DNA of 64,000 bases from Eriocheir sinensis (taxonomy: Eukaryota; Arthropoda; Malacostraca; Decapoda; Varunidae). Under the pieces are notes generated by a model that was not told where the DNA came from, did no database searches, and saw only the letters and a program-made list of their open reading frames with translations. The position numbers and the translations under genes were made by a program. Below, piece by piece: positions 51,290 to 62,960 of this stretch (position 1 is its first letter; every line of letters starts with the position of its first letter). The stretch spans positions 1-64,000 of the forward strand of contig NW_026110522.1 of NCBI RefSeq assembly GCF_024679095.1, read 5' to 3'.

Positions 51290-53300
51290 ATGACACATTA
51301 AATAATGTTCGTTCTACAACAGCAATAAACAGCTGATGCACAGGCCCTACCTTCTCAGGTTACTCCCAAACTTTCAGAGCCACCTCGGCATAGATAAAGC
51401 CTTCGCTCTTCGACGGTACAAGAGTTGTCTAATGTAATGTCAAAACTAATACGATATAGAACAGGAATAATGCATAAGGATGAAAATGCAATAATTGAGC
51501 GGAAATATGACGAAATAAACCACAGATTGATTTGACTCTTTCGGTGTACGACTCAATGACACAACAGGAGTCCCCAACACGTGCTGGCCAAAGTTTCACA
51601 CCAACATACTCTCTATATTATAGTCCTCACAGACAGAAACTATAGTACCGTTTAGCCTCACAGAAGATGTTTTAGCTGCATTATATAAAGCACGGATTTT
51701 AACTGCTTCGTTACTTGAAATGTTATTCAAATGTCACCTGAGTATCCAGCTGTAAAAGCAAAAAAATACACACTCTTTAATTTTGAAAACGAATTCAGTT
51801 CATTGTTGCATCATCTAAGAAAAGTTTTAGGCTATGTGATGACTACTATTCAAAACAAGCTGCATGCTTCTATGAATTATAGAAAAAAAAGAAAAAAAAC
51901 GGTAAATAATTTTTTTGGAGGATCCTTGTCTAATAACCTATTTGGTACCGCGACCCAGGCTCAAGTTAATGCTATTCATGAAAAAATAGAGGACTAGAGT
52001 CATTAACTGAGAAAGATTTTATATAGTTAAATGTTTATTATGGAAAACTCAACATCATTAAGTAATATGCATGCCATGCAATCTGCCTTTAACAGGCTAT
52101 ATTCAGCTGTAGATGTATTGAACCAAGTTGTGCGCCATTTTAGTATAGACTATGGCATTAGGAAGAGAAAAAAGCTCCTACAAGAATTGTTATATTTTGA
52201 CTTAGCATTGAGACACATAAGACCAGGTATACAAGATTTATATTTGAGTCTGCAGGCTCCCCTGCAAACATACATAACTCCAACCATTATGTGAAACAAA
52301 CAGTTGTTCAGTACATTAAAGGAAGCCTAGGATCGGCCTCCAGGTCTTTTGTGCCTTGCAGTTCTTGATTTTTTAGCTCTATATAGGGATGTAATAACTG
52401 TCCTCCAGGACAACGGCTTTGCACGATTCTCGTAATTTCTATTTCACCAAACCTTTGCGAGGAGATCCGATTGACACCTTTGATGTCTTTCGAATCGACT
52501 CCCTTCTATTTTCTGTGCAGAATAGCACTTACTTTCTTATGTATAGTGTTGATTCAAGATGTATTGCCTTCAGTGAGAATAGGAAAATATATTTTATGCT
52601 TTCTAGTATAAAACACTGTAACAAGAATAACCATATGTTAGTTTGTCCTCCCACAGGCCCCGTCCATGAGGCTAGTAACGCAGCCTCTTGTGAATCGGCT
52701 GCTTTCTTGAAACATGAGTCAGTGATCAACCTCTGCCACACAATAGTTTTGAAAACATTTCCCTATGTTTATAAAAGTCCTGGCTACTGGACCTGTTCAC
52801 TTGCCTCCCCCATCACTCTGGCACTCACATGCCCTAACCATCTTGTAAACAAGCATACTGTCAGCCTCACGGATAATGGGATATTGACGCTTCGGCAAGG
52901 TTGCAGCGCCCACAGCCCATCCCTGACACTTCCTGGACAAGAGGCAGTTGTGGAGGGGCCCCCCATCATGGTCTCTCTCGCCCCTCTCGCTCTCCACCTC
53001 CCTCCTCTCCAAGAATTCTTACAGGCCATCTTATCTGGTCCGTTTTGCCTGACCTTCCATCTCTTCGCAGTGCTGAGTCCATCCCCCTACAGGAGCTAAC
53101 AGCTGGCTTGCAGCCCCTAAATTCTGTGGTCGAGCCGGATCAGCCCTTTCAACCCGAAATCCATTGGTGAATTGTCTTCGCCATTGTCGTGATCCTGGTT
53201 CTTCTACTGGTGACGTCTGCCGTGGGGTATTCCTATGTCCTGCGCTACGCACGACGACGCCTGCTTCCAGACTCGAGCCCACTGCAGACATTGAAAGGCA
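51290..53300 (+). pseudogene. LTR-2 env-like gene, broken
   Basis: Open pieces at 51731-51997, 52031-52294 and 52419-53099, plus a 53170-53300 membrane end. Seen: a basic cleavage-like cluster (RKKRKK near 51885) followed by a Gly/Asn/Phe-rich segment (FFGGSLSNNLFGTATQAQ) like fusion-peptide regions of baculovirus-F/errantivirus env; a central Cys-containing ectodomain (52600-52860); and a hydrophobic stretch (VILVLLLVTSAVGYSYV) followed by a basic tail (ARRR). A stop lies just before the membrane segment, and frameshifts separate the pieces. Family role is membrane fusion; this copy is not intact. Confidence 0.7.
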
Positions 53301-53346
53301 TATCTTCTCCACCAACACCTGTGAGATCTCAGGGGCGAGATCTTCC

Positions 53347-53357
53347 GGAAGGGGAAG
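53347..53357 (+). promoter_or_regulatory. LTR-2 polypurine tract
   Basis: GGAAGGGGAAG, two bases before the 3' LTR start, the expected plus-strand primer site. Confidence 0.85.
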
Positions 53358-53359
53358 TA

Positions 53360-54559
53360 TGTTGGGACCCAGAATATGGACAAACAGAAGACGACCATAG
53401 CAGCACAGTTAATTAAAAGAAACCCCAATCAGAGGCAAATACCGAGTGGAGATATGGAGACAAGAATTGTAAATATGATAGGAGAGGGAAGGAAAGCAAT
53501 TAGTCAGATATACAAAGTTGTAAACATCTGATAAGCACTAACACTACTGAGAGGTTATGGAAAATACCCAGACCCACATACAGAAAGCAGATACCCAGTA
53601 GGCGTGGTCAGGAAGTGTGGATAACCATTCAAGAGGACTCTAACATGTCACGTGCGGTGTGACGAAATGCTATAAGCGAATAACTGAAAAGAGAAGTCAC
53701 TGTGGGAGTGTCTTAAGAGTGAAATAACAAATAGTAGGAGAAGTAAACAATATAACATAATGAGCGAGCCAATGGTTGTTGACAGGAAGTATTGGCTACT
53801 GGTTATGTAGAAAATGAAGGCGTGTCAAAGATGTAGTTCCGCCTCAAGCAAGGAAAAATGTGACCTAGACAACAGTGATATGGGCAGACCGAGCCTTGCA
53901 CTCGCTTCAAGCAGACTTGCTACTCACTCAGCTGAGAATGGCTGTTGTGATCTTAATCGTGAGTAGAAATTCGAGAATCTAAGGGAAACCGACTGTATTG
54001 TCCTGGAGATTATAATGTAGGAGATGTGAAGTAGGATTGTGAGTGGGACAGGATTGTGATTATTTGTTTGCGATGTAAAGCAAAGGTAGAAAGCACTGGG
54101 TGTGGTATAATTTGGTGCTTCCGTGAAATTGTAGTAGATTATACTATAGGAATGTGTTATTAGGATGTGAGGAGAGTATTTAAATATTGTGATGTAAGCA
54201 GAGAGAAACAAACCACTGCTTGTGGAATGACGAGTGTTATTATTATTGGCAACAACTGAGCACAAATTGTAGTATTATGTTTAAAGACATGTCGTTTGTC
54301 ATATGTTGCATCCATTGCTGAATATGCCAGTGTTATGATCGTCTGAGCATAGTGTAGAATATTGCGTAAGGCAATTACTTTCATTTAATTTTAAATAAAT
54401 GTATATTTTCTTTTTCCCTTGTTTATCCCCGAACACCAGTCTCCAATAACAACTTAAGCCGGATCACGCTACCAGGGATACGAGACGGTGAGATCATTTA
54501 TGGAGTAATTAATGAGTGATAAAAGAGTTGATTTAATACAAGAAAAGAAGGGTCCAAAA
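53360..54559 (+). repeat. LTR-2 3' LTR
   Basis: 1,200 bases, apparently identical to 44841-46040 with no length differences. Flanked on the right by GAAC and the resumed LINE-E endonuclease. Confidence 0.95.
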
Positions 54560-55545
54560 GAACCAACTCGACAAAATAACATACTTGACCTTGTTATAGC
54601 GACCCAAGATAACCTAGTCAGTAATGTCACGGTAGGAGAACACCTCGGTTCCTGCGATCATAAACTAGTGCGCGTTGACATTAGAGCACAAACATCGGTG
54701 ACTGAAAATAAAGTTAAGGTGCCCAATTTCAAAAGAGCCAACTTCGTAGAAATCCGACGAAAACTAATAGATATGCAACTATCAGATGACGGCAATGCAG
54801 AGGACGCCTGGCTAAACTTTAAAAATCACTTACTCACTCAGCAGGACACATTTGTCCCCTTGTGCGAGAAGCGAATTAACACTAATAAAAGTCCACCTTG
54901 GTTTAATAGCGAAATTAAACACTCAGTCAAGGAGAGAAAATTGTCTTACAGGTTAAAGAAAGACCAAAGCACGCCCGAAAACATTAGACTTTACAATGAT
55001 GCAAGGCGACGAGTAAAAAGATTAGTGCATCAGGCAAAGCGTAGATATGAAGTAAATATTGCAGCCAACTGTAAAAATAATCCGAAATCCTTCTTCAGTT
55101 ACATAAACAACAGAAAGGCGATCAGAAGTGGAATTGGACCTTTAATAAACAGCGACGGTGCACTAGTGACTGACAGCCAACACGTTGCAAACCTATTAAA
55201 TAATTACTTTTCCTCGGTGTTTAATAATAACAGTCCTCCCACCACCACCACCAACACCAGTACTAATGTAAATCCTGAGCATGCATTGTCTAACTTTGAA
55301 ATAAAACCCGATGAAGTCCTTAAAGCCCTCAAATCACTTAAAACAAATAAAAGTCCTGGACCTGATAAAGTATATCCAACTCTGCTGAAAGAAACAAAGA
55401 GCGAAATACTCTCCTCCCTCACAACCGTATTCAATATGTCCTTGCGACAAGGCATTGTCCCTTCAGATTGGAAAAAGGCTAACGTGACACCGATTTTTAA
55501 GAAAGGAGACAAAAAGTACCAGGTAATTACAGGCCCATTAGTCTA
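54560..55545 (+). CDS. LINE-E endonuclease end, linker, RT start
   Basis: Resumes with PTRQNNILDLVIATQDN and LGSCDHKLVRVDI (SDH-type block with Cys-Asp-His), a long linker (WFNSEIKHSVKERKLSYRLK, ARRRVKRLVHQAKRRYEV), and RT fingers: NKSPGPDKVYPTLLKE, VPSDWKKANVTPIFKKGDKK. A frameshift at about 55517 moves to the next frame within NYRPISLTSVVGK-like sequence. Confidence 0.87.
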
Positions 55546-56816
55546 ACTTCGGTTGTAGGTAAGCTACTTGAGGGCATAATTAGAGACAAAATTGTGAGTT
55601 ACCTTGAAAGCCACTCATTAATTGGGGACTCACAACATGGCTTCCGAAATAAAAGATCCTGCCTATCAAATCTATTAACCTTTTATAACGACCTCTTCAC
55701 TGTTTATGACGTAACCAAATCACTGGACGTAGTCTATCTTGATTTCCAGAAAGCGTTTGATAAAGTCCCGCATCATAAATTACTTTACAAATTAAAACAA
55801 ATAGGTATTGACGGTCAGGTAAACCAATGGATCGCGAATTGGTTGAGCAACAGACAACAAAGAGTAGTGATTGACGGATTTAACTCAGAGTGGGCGCCTG
55901 TCACTAGTGGCGTCCCTCAGGGCTCGGTTCTTGGCCCAGTGCTCTTCATTATTTACATCAACGACGTGGATGTTGGACTCAATAACCGCATTAGTAAATT
56001 TGCAGACGACACAAAGATTGGTAACTCGGTTCTCACTGACGAAGACAGGCAAAGCCTCCAAGAGGATTTGCACAAAATTTCAGCTTGGTCGGATAGATGG
56101 GAGATGCCCTTTAACGTAGACAAGTGCCAGGTCCTTCAAGTTGGAACGAGGAATAAAAAAAAAAAAAAGTTTGATTACGAAATGCGCGGCGTTAAACTCA
56201 AAAGCGTTCAATGCGTCAAGGACTTGGGGGTCAAAATCGCGTCAAACCTCAAATTCTCACAGCAATGCATCGATGCAGCAAATAAAGCGAACAGAATGTT
56301 GGGCTTCATTAAAAGAAACTTTTTATTTAAGAATAAAGATGTAATACTCCCGCTCTACAACAGTTTAGTCAGACCCCACTTGGAATATGCGGTACAGTTT
56401 TGGTCTCCCCACCATGCAAAGGATATTGCTAAATTAGAAGGTGTTCAGCGTCGGGCAAAGAAAATTATCCCTTCCTTGCGCAACAAATCCTACGAAGAAA
56501 GGCTTTCTACCCTTAACATGTTCTCTCTTGAGAAACGTCGCCTGGAGGAAAACTGATCGAATGTTTTAAAATACTTAATGGTTTCACGAATGTAGACAGA
56601 TCAACATTGTTTATGATCGATGACACTTTGCGCACGAGGAACAATGGCGTAAAACTCAGATGTAGACAAGTAAATTCAGACTGCACCAAATTTTTCTTCA
56701 CCAACGTTGTAGTGCGAGAATGGAATAAGCTCCCATCATCAGTGGTCCAGTGTAACACGATTGACTCCTTCAAAAATAAGCTCGACCGTCACTTCCTTCA
56801 ACTTAATATCAACTAG
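55520..56816 (+). CDS. LINE-E reverse transcriptase and C-terminus
   Basis: 55594-56556: SLIGDSQHGFRNKRSCLSNL, VVYLDFQKAFDKVPHHKLL (motif A), VTSGVPQGSVLGPVLFIIY (motif B), KFADDTKIGNS (motif C), CVKDLGVKIASNLKFSQQC, LVRPHLEYAVQFWSP. A frameshift at about 56550; the last 85 codons (RTRNNGVKLRCRQVNSDCTK, FTNVVVREWNKLPSSVVQC) end at 56816. An A12 run at 56156-56168 codes Lys residues and is a likely indel site. The main catalytic residues are intact. Confidence 0.9.
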
Positions 56817-57106
56817 AGTAGAAATGCAACGTTTTGGAGTCTTCTGATTAATGTAAAATCACTTAGGTTTAAGGACAGACCACCAAGTCTGGACCATGGG
56901 GTCTGTGTGGTCTGATTTTCTATGTAAATCTATGTAAATCTCTCTCGAGCAGCGGGTGCGAACGGACGTCCCTCCCTAGCAGCTCCTTACCCCTGACCTA
57001 CAGTGCCTTTCAAGTGTTTGCAGACTTTGCCAGTTTCTAGCATTCTGTCCAACACACTCCTGGACTTAGTGGCACCAGTGAGATATACTTTTGCCACTCT
57101 ACAACC

Positions 57107-58159
57107 ATGGATTCCTCTGCAATAAAGCTGCTACTGGACTCACAGAACCAAGCCTTTCGGAGCGCTCTGGATATTGTTGTGGAGCAGTTTAAGGCACGAG
57201 TAAGTAGTTTGGAGTCAAGGATACAAGAGCTAACAAGAAGTTTAGAGTTTACTCAAGCTGAGGTACTCGACTTAAAAGAAGATCTGAAAGCGGTACGCAA
57301 GTCAAACTCTGATAAAGAAACAACAGTCAATGATCTCAAGGGATGTGCAAAGGAGCTTGTTCAGCGTCTCAACTATCAAGACGACTACGGCCGTCGTAAT
57401 AATTTGCGCATCACCGGCCTTAACGAAACAGCCAGTGAATCATGGGAACAGACTGATGCCCTCGTGTCATCCCTCTTGCAAAACAAGTTGGAACTTCCAC
57501 CCATGGACCTAGAACGAGCGCACAGGGTCGGCACTGTTGGTTGGCCGTACTCACGAACAATAATTGCCCGATTTGAAAGATTCCAAGACCGTGAAGCAGT
57601 GATGCGTAATACAAGGAAATTGAAAGGCTCGGGCGTGTTCATCAATGAAGATCTCTGTCCTGCCTCACAGGAGGTGAAGAGAAGTCAAATGCCAGCCTTC
57701 AAACAAGCAAGATCTGAAGGAAAGATAGCCTTCTTCAAGCACACCAAACTCATCATCAAGGACAAGAGGGATCGACCCTGGGGTGAAGCTTCAGTCGGCG
57801 GAGCGACATCTAGTGGTGCTGCTGACCTGACCCTTGGTAGTAACCCTGCCCGAACAACCAGTCGTGAGCTGTCCGGGGCTGGTGGACGTGGTGGTGGTGG
57901 ATCTTCACCTGCTGCTGCTGCCGTGGACCTCACTGCACTTGCCGCAGTGGGCCTTGGTGCTCAGCCGGCTGGTGACATGGCTCCACTTCCTGGTGCTACT
58001 GGGGAGGCGGGCCGTGAGGGCGCTCGTGCTGGCACTGACAAAACGCGTCCTGCTGGTGTTGGGGCGTCTGGTGTGGGCAAGAAGGCTTCGACTCCACGGG
58101 ACTCGACGCCACACGCACTTCAACTACAGAAAAACCTCAGAAGTAAGCACAAGAAGTAG
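57107..58159 (+). CDS. LINE-F ORF1: coiled coil plus RRM-like domain
   Basis: 350 codons, intact, ATG in a good context (ACCATGG). A long coiled coil (about residues 20-90, VSSLESRIQELTRSLEFTQA), then an L1-ORF1-type RRM (GRRNNLRITGLNETASESW, ERAHRVGTV, RTIIARFERFQDREAVM) and a C-terminal-domain-like segment (KRSQMPAFKQARSEGKIAFF), ending in a Gly/Ala/Pro-rich tail and a basic end (RSKHKK). Such proteins coat LINE RNA. ORF2 starts 39 bases downstream. Confidence 0.87.
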   Translation: MDSSAIKLLLDSQNQAFRSALDIVVEQFKARVSSLESRIQELTRSLEFTQAEVLDLKEDLKAVRKSNSDKETTVNDLKGCAKELVQRLNYQDDYGRRNNLRITGLNETASESWEQTDALVSSLLQNKLELPPMDLERAHRVGTVGWPYSRTIIARFERFQDREAVMRNTRKLKGSGVFINEDLCPASQEVKRSQMPAFKQARSEGKIAFFKHTKLIIKDKRDRPWGEASVGGATSSGAADLTLGSNPARTTSRELSGAGGRGGGGSSPAAAAVDLTALAAVGLGAQPAGDMAPLPGATGEAGREGARAGTDKTRPAGVGASGVGKKASTPRDSTPHALQLQKNLRSKHKK

Positions 58160-58197
58160 ATCAACAGGTATCTATACAGTAGCTCTGTTCTACTGAC

Positions 58198-59137
58198 GTG
58201 TCCAGTAAATATCATCCATTGTTAATGGAACAAGAGGTATTTCCTCTCCACAACTTAAATAACTTTGCTCTTGCTAGTCTCTTAAATGACAATGTCCTTC
58301 ACAATTTCCCACTACATGTTTTAGATAAAATGACCTACAAGCCTTTTTTATATCTTGATGGTGACCGTGCTTCAGATAATCTCTCCATTCAATATAATAT
58401 TAGTGAACCTGCCAGCAATTACTTGTTCAGTGACAATATTATTAGTTCTCCTGACTCTCTTAATTTGTTTGCCCTCAACATCAGTAGCGTTCCTCTTCAC
58501 CTGGAAAGTTGCTTGGATCAGTGTATCAACACTAGTAACTGTGTGTATGATGTGTTAGGCTTCTGCGAAACTCGCCTTAGTGATGCATTGTGTGAAATTT
58601 ATTCCATTGATGGTTATAATAATTATTTTAATAATAAGAATACGCACGGTGGTGGTGTTGCCAGTTATATCAAGAAAACATTTCAAGTTCGCCAAATTTG
58701 TAATGTCTCTCTTCAACTCCAACATCTGGAATCATTATTTCTAGAAACTATACAACCTAACAAGTTTATCGTTGGTATGATCTATAGACCACCGAATTCT
58801 AATACAGATGACTTTCTTGCATCTATGACTGATATTATTAGTATTGTATCCAGGTCTAAATTACCAGTTTACATCATGGGTGACTTCAACATTAATATTC
58901 TAAATCATGGTGAAAAAAGTTCTCAAAACTTGGTTAATTTATTTCACAGTTACTGCTATTTCTCCTCAATAAATAAACCTACACGTGTAACTAGAAACTC
59001 GGCAACAATAATTGATCACATCAGGACCAACAATTTTGATTATTATTTAACAAGCGGTATTATGTATAACTCAATTAGTGATCGTTTCCCTATTGTAAGT
59101 TCATTTTCATTAAACAACACTGTCTACTCACCTACTA
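58198..59137 (+). CDS. LINE-F APE-type endonuclease
   Basis: Open from 58198; the domain proper begins near SLNLFALNISSVPLHLESCL. Blocks: VLGFCETRLSDAL (catalytic Glu), THGGGVASYIKK, VGMIYRPPNSN, VYIMGDFNINIL and NSISDRFPIVSSF. The last is normally SDHFPI: the catalytic His is Arg here. Cut by MITE-3 after the domain. Confidence 0.87.
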
Positions 59138-59927
59138 TACATTTCAGCGGCGGACAAACGCTGTTTTTCGCAAATATCTCCTAAACGAATCATTGGATCA
59201 GTATGATATTTCAACACACTGCCTTTAACACCCGGACCTAATTTATGGCTAATATACCATGTTGCAATATGTTAGGAGCTTACTGAGTGATATTAAGCCT
59301 AATCCAGTCATCATATCTAAGGTGTTAAGGAATCGGACGAGTGTGGGGTGGGTTCAGCCCTCCTCCACCAACGCCCCGAACAACCCAAACCAAAGACCAC
59401 CTCCCTACTCAATATATCGCAGTCCCCTCCTGGTTGCCCTCCCCTTCACCCCCTACTACACCCTTCCCTTCCCCAGCCCGAGGCTGTTGTACAGCAATTC
59501 AACGTGAAATACGTCTTGCCTCCATGGAACTGTACCATTCTCTTAGTTAATAATCATACTATCTATACATATACACGTACATAACATTCTAATATATAAT
59601 ACAGTGATGGAGAAATAGGAGGGACACAAGAGTGATGAGGGGAAGTTAGGGGAGAAGAGAGGAGGGGGAGAGAGCGAGAAGGGGAGAAGCTAGGAATAGT
59701 TTGGGAGGTGCTGGGGGCACACTTTCCTTCGAAGGCGTCAACATGACTCGTCGGGGTTGTGTTATTTTTCACAAGTAAACTCGTCACATAAGACATATAG
59801 TAATGTGGTAGATTAGCCATAAATTAGGTCCGGGTATTATAGGTAGTGTGCTGAAATATCATACTGATCCATAGATTCGTTTAGGAGATATTTGCGAAAA
59901 ACAGCGTTTGTCTGCCGCTGAAATGTA
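59138..59927. mobile_element. MITE-3: 790-bp TA-flanked element with long inverted ends
   Basis: Inverted arms of roughly 115 bases (59138-59252 and 59813-59927), starting TACATTTCAGCGG and containing TTCGCAAATATCTCCTAAAC and GGACCTAATTTATGGC. Flanked by TA (59136-59137 and 59928-59929). Removing it with one TA makes the LINE-F frame continuous. TA target and structure suggest a Tc1/mariner-type MITE; long arms also fit foldback elements. No coding capacity; the core is C-rich on one side and G/A-rich on the other. Confidence 0.85.
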
Positions 59928-59929
59928 TA

Positions 59930-60835
59930 GTAGTACTGTTAATACTATAACCAGAAGAAATCTTTCCAATGAAAACATAAGTGCATCTAAAGCTGATTTA
60001 ATTAACATTAACTGGAATTCAAATGCCTGTGATTATGGAGTAAATTATTTGTTTGACTGGTACATAACGAAATCTACTGACCTGTATAATAAGCACTTCC
60101 CGTTGGAGACATTAACAATTAAAGAAAAGCATATAGGCAAACCTTACATCACTTCTGCCATTAAGAATTCAATTAAACATCGTAACAAACTTCAAAAACT
60201 GTATGCCAAGTGGCCCCTTACTTATGAAAACGCCTTTAAATCCCATAGAAATAAATTAACAACGACCATAAGAACTGCCAAAGCAAATTACTATAAAAAC
60301 AAATTGTCAAGTGCAGCAGGGGACTCCAAAAAGACCTGGTCTACTATAAAATAGTCTACTCGGTAAAAAACAAGTGAAACTTCCTTCATCTTTTTTATTC
60401 AATGGTGATACCGTAACAGATTCTTTTAATATAGCGAACGCTTTCAATAACTATTTCAGTAATATTGGCAACACGTTAGCCACGAACATCCCAGAGACCC
60501 AAACACCTTTTACCACTTATCTCCCCGAATCGGTTCCATTTTCTTTCTACTTACGACCCACTACACTACCAGAAGTTAAGTCTGTCATTCTTAATATAAA
60601 AGTCTCTTCCCCGGGACATGATGACATTAGTATTAAAATAATTAAGGAATGTTGTGACCTAGTTTCTCCCTTTTTAGTTTATATAATTAATACATCTTTT
60701 AAAGAAGGCTCTTTTTCAAGTCACCTGCAGATGGCACGTGTTGTTCCAATCTTTAAGAAGGGAGACTCTTCATTACCACTTAATTACAGACCTATTTCCA
60801 TCTTACCAGCTTTAGCAAAATTTTTGAAAAAATGA
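59930..60835 (+). CDS. LINE-F linker and RT fingers
   Basis: 59930-60354 encodes VNTITRRNLSNENISASKAD, then a linker with HIGKPYITSAIKNSIKHRNK and TIRTAKANYYKNKL. One break at 60354. 60374-60835 encodes NAFNNYFSNIGNTLA, PGHDDISIKIIKECCDLVSP, RVVPIFKKGDSSLPLNYRPI, ending in a frameshift within an A-rich run at 60820-60830. Confidence 0.85.
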
Positions 60836-62065
60836 TGTCAGTAAGACTAATGAACTACCTGTCCAAACACTCACTCCTCACCTCCGTTCAGTATGGCTTC
60901 CGTCCTAAGTATTCTACTGAATTAGCACTTCACCATCTATGTCAAAATATTTACAATGCTTTGGATGCAAAAATGTTCCAGATAACTGTTCTGTGATCTC
61001 ACTAAAGCTTTTGACACCATTTCTCATAACAGTCTACTAGATAAATTGTTTGTTTATGGAATTCGTGGCAATGCGCATAATTGGTTCAAAAGTTACTTAG
61101 CACACAGGAAACTATGTACATCGTTTAACAATGTGTCATCGCCATATACAGATACTGCATGTGGTGTGCCCCAGGGATCAATTCTTGGCCCGATTCTTTT
61201 CTTAATTTATATCAATGACATAATTCATAGCAGCAATAAACTAAAATTCCTTTTATTTGCCGACGATACCACAATTTTCATTCAAGGACATGATCTTGAA
61301 GATATAACAAACACTTTAAATACTGAGCTTATCAATGTATCAAATTGGATCATGAGTAATAAATTAACATTAAATATTAACATAACTAAGTTCATGATTT
61401 CTAGTCCACTCACGACTCAGCCAGTTCATACATCAATAAAAATTAATAATTTTGCATTAAATGTAGTTACTTATTTTAAATTTTTAGGTATAACTATCGA
61501 TAATAAATTAAAATGGAAACAACACATTGACATGGTAAAATCAAAGGTAGCCCTGCTAACGGGCGTAATATACAGACTAAGAGATTGTTTGAACCAAAAC
61601 TCTTTACGGCAAATTTATTTATCTCTAATATATCCGCACCTTCTATACTGTTGTGCCATATGGGGAGGCGCCTATAACACCTTCATCGACAGCCTGATTA
61701 TTTCACAAAAAAAACTCTTACGTGTTATGTTCTTTAAAGATCGGTATGCTCATACAAACTGTATTTTTAGAGATTTTAGGTTGTTAAAGCTTCCCGATAT
61801 TACATACCTTCAAACTAACTTACTTGTACACAAAGCTCTTCACTCTTTCCCTGTATACCCTGGCTTTACTGTGATGCCCCGCTCTGTGCCCCGTAGAACT
61901 CATCAATTGCGTCCACCGTTATGCAGGAGCACACACGCCCAGCAGAGTGTTCTGTCACGGGGATCAAAAAGCTGGAATAACTTGCCTCAGTCCCTTCTAA
62001 ATAATGATAATCAAGTCTCATTTAAAAGAAAGTTATTTTCATTGTTACATGGTAATTATACTTAA
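60836..62065 (+). CDS. LINE-F reverse transcriptase and C-terminus
   Basis: After one frameshift: MMSVRLMNYLSKHSLLTSVQ, GFRPKYSTELALHHL; a second near 60990; then DLTKAFDTISHNSLLDKL (motif A), ACGVPQGSILGPILFLIYI (motif B), LLFADDTTIFIQG (motif C), FLGITIDNKLKWKQHID, IYPHLLYCCAIWGGAY, RGSKSWNNLPQSLLN to a stop at 62065. 61046-62065 is an unbroken 339-codon frame. Catalytic residues present. Confidence 0.9.
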
Positions 62066-62179
62066 TATTTTTCAGTGAAATATATACCTTAACTTGCTCA
62101 CATTAAGGCGTGTTAAAGAGTGCCTGCTATGCTTTCCCCCTATCCTTCTCCTTCCCCCTTTCCCTCCCTTCTCTACTGC

Positions 62180-62187
62180 TGCTACCA

Positions 62188-62229
<42 letters not shown>

Positions 62230-62284
62230 GAATATGTAATAGTAATGTTCAGGATCAGTATCACTATTATAATTTTATTATCAC

Positions 62285-62328
<44 letters not shown>

Positions 62329-62342
62329 GGTATTATTATTAG

Positions 62343-62439
<97 letters not shown>

Positions 62440-62730
62440 GCGTTACTACTGTCACTATTATCATGTCTATCATTATTATCATGTCTATCATTATTATCAT
62501 GTCTATCATTATTATCATGTCTCATTATTATCATGTCTGTCATTATTATTATTATTTTTTTTATTGTCATTATCATTGTTATTAGTAATATTGTTATGAA
62601 ACTATTATTACTGTTAGTAGTATTTTTGTTGCTATTGTTATTGTTATTATTAGTATTAGTATTATCACTTTGTTCTGTTAATCAGGAACAAAAGCCTATT
62701 TTCATTAATTTTGTATTGGGGTGCACATGT
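62180..62730 (+). repeat. Trinucleotide arrays in the LINE-F 3' UTR
   Basis: (ACT)n at 62190-62230, then (TTA)n in two long blocks (about 62286-62328 and 62347-62440), then ~20-bp TATCATGTCTATCATTAT-type repeats at 62458-62545, and TTA-rich DNA to 62670. Coding-like frames here are artefacts. Confidence 0.93.
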
Positions 62731-62933
62731 ATATAGCATGCATTCTGAGTTTGCCATACTTCATTTTTTTGCAATCTTTAATATATTTTTGAGAGACCTT
62801 GTCGCACCTGTTATGCTCACTTATATATAAATATATATAACATGTAGTCCATAAGAGAGCTACGGCTCAATGGACTAGTGGCTTTTAAAGACAATGTGTA
62901 AAATAATCTATGTAACTACCTTGAGGCCAATAA

Positions 62934-62960
62934 ATCAATCAATCAATCAATCAATCAATC
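62934..62960 (+). repeat. LINE-F (AATC)n 3' tail
   Basis: Six or so AATC units mark the 3' end of the LINE; sequence immediately after changes to a pyrimidine tract. Confidence 0.9.

Larger units (their letters stand above)
44837..54563 (+). mobile_element. LTR-2: env-bearing Ty3/gypsy (errantivirus-like) element
   Basis: 9.72 kb (44841-54559) between 4-bp GAAC duplications (44837-44840, 54560-54563). 1,200-bp LTRs, a PBS, decayed gag, protease-like, RT, RNase H, integrase with a GPY/F-type module, an env-like region and a polypurine tract. A 4-bp duplication, tRNA-type PBS and env after pol fit errantiviruses. Many stops and frameshifts plus three tandem arrays and a SINE disable it as read. 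Described as found; no reconstruction attempted. Confidence 0.92.
44230..56946 (+). mobile_element. LINE-E, CR1-like LINE split by LTR-2
   Basis: Left part 44230-44840 (endonuclease), right part 54560-56946 (rest of endonuclease, linker, RT, C-terminus, 3' UTR). Tail units ATCTATGTAA at 56919-56940. Removing LTR-2 and one GAAC copy brings the endonuclease frame into register. Two frameshifts (about 55517 and 56550) remain. No ORF1 seen, so probably 5'-truncated. A tiny 3'-end relative is at 9425-9483. Confidence 0.88.
56960..62960 (+). mobile_element. LINE-F, L2-like LINE with MITE-3 inside
   Basis: ORF1 (57107-58159), endonuclease (58198-59135), insertion MITE-3 (59138-59927), linker and RT (59930-62065), 3' UTR with large (TTA)n expansion, and an (AATC)n tail at 62934-62960. 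RT 'GFRPKYSTELALHHL' and the tail type suggest the L2/Crack side of the CR1 group (inference). Only a few frameshifts. Confidence 0.88.
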
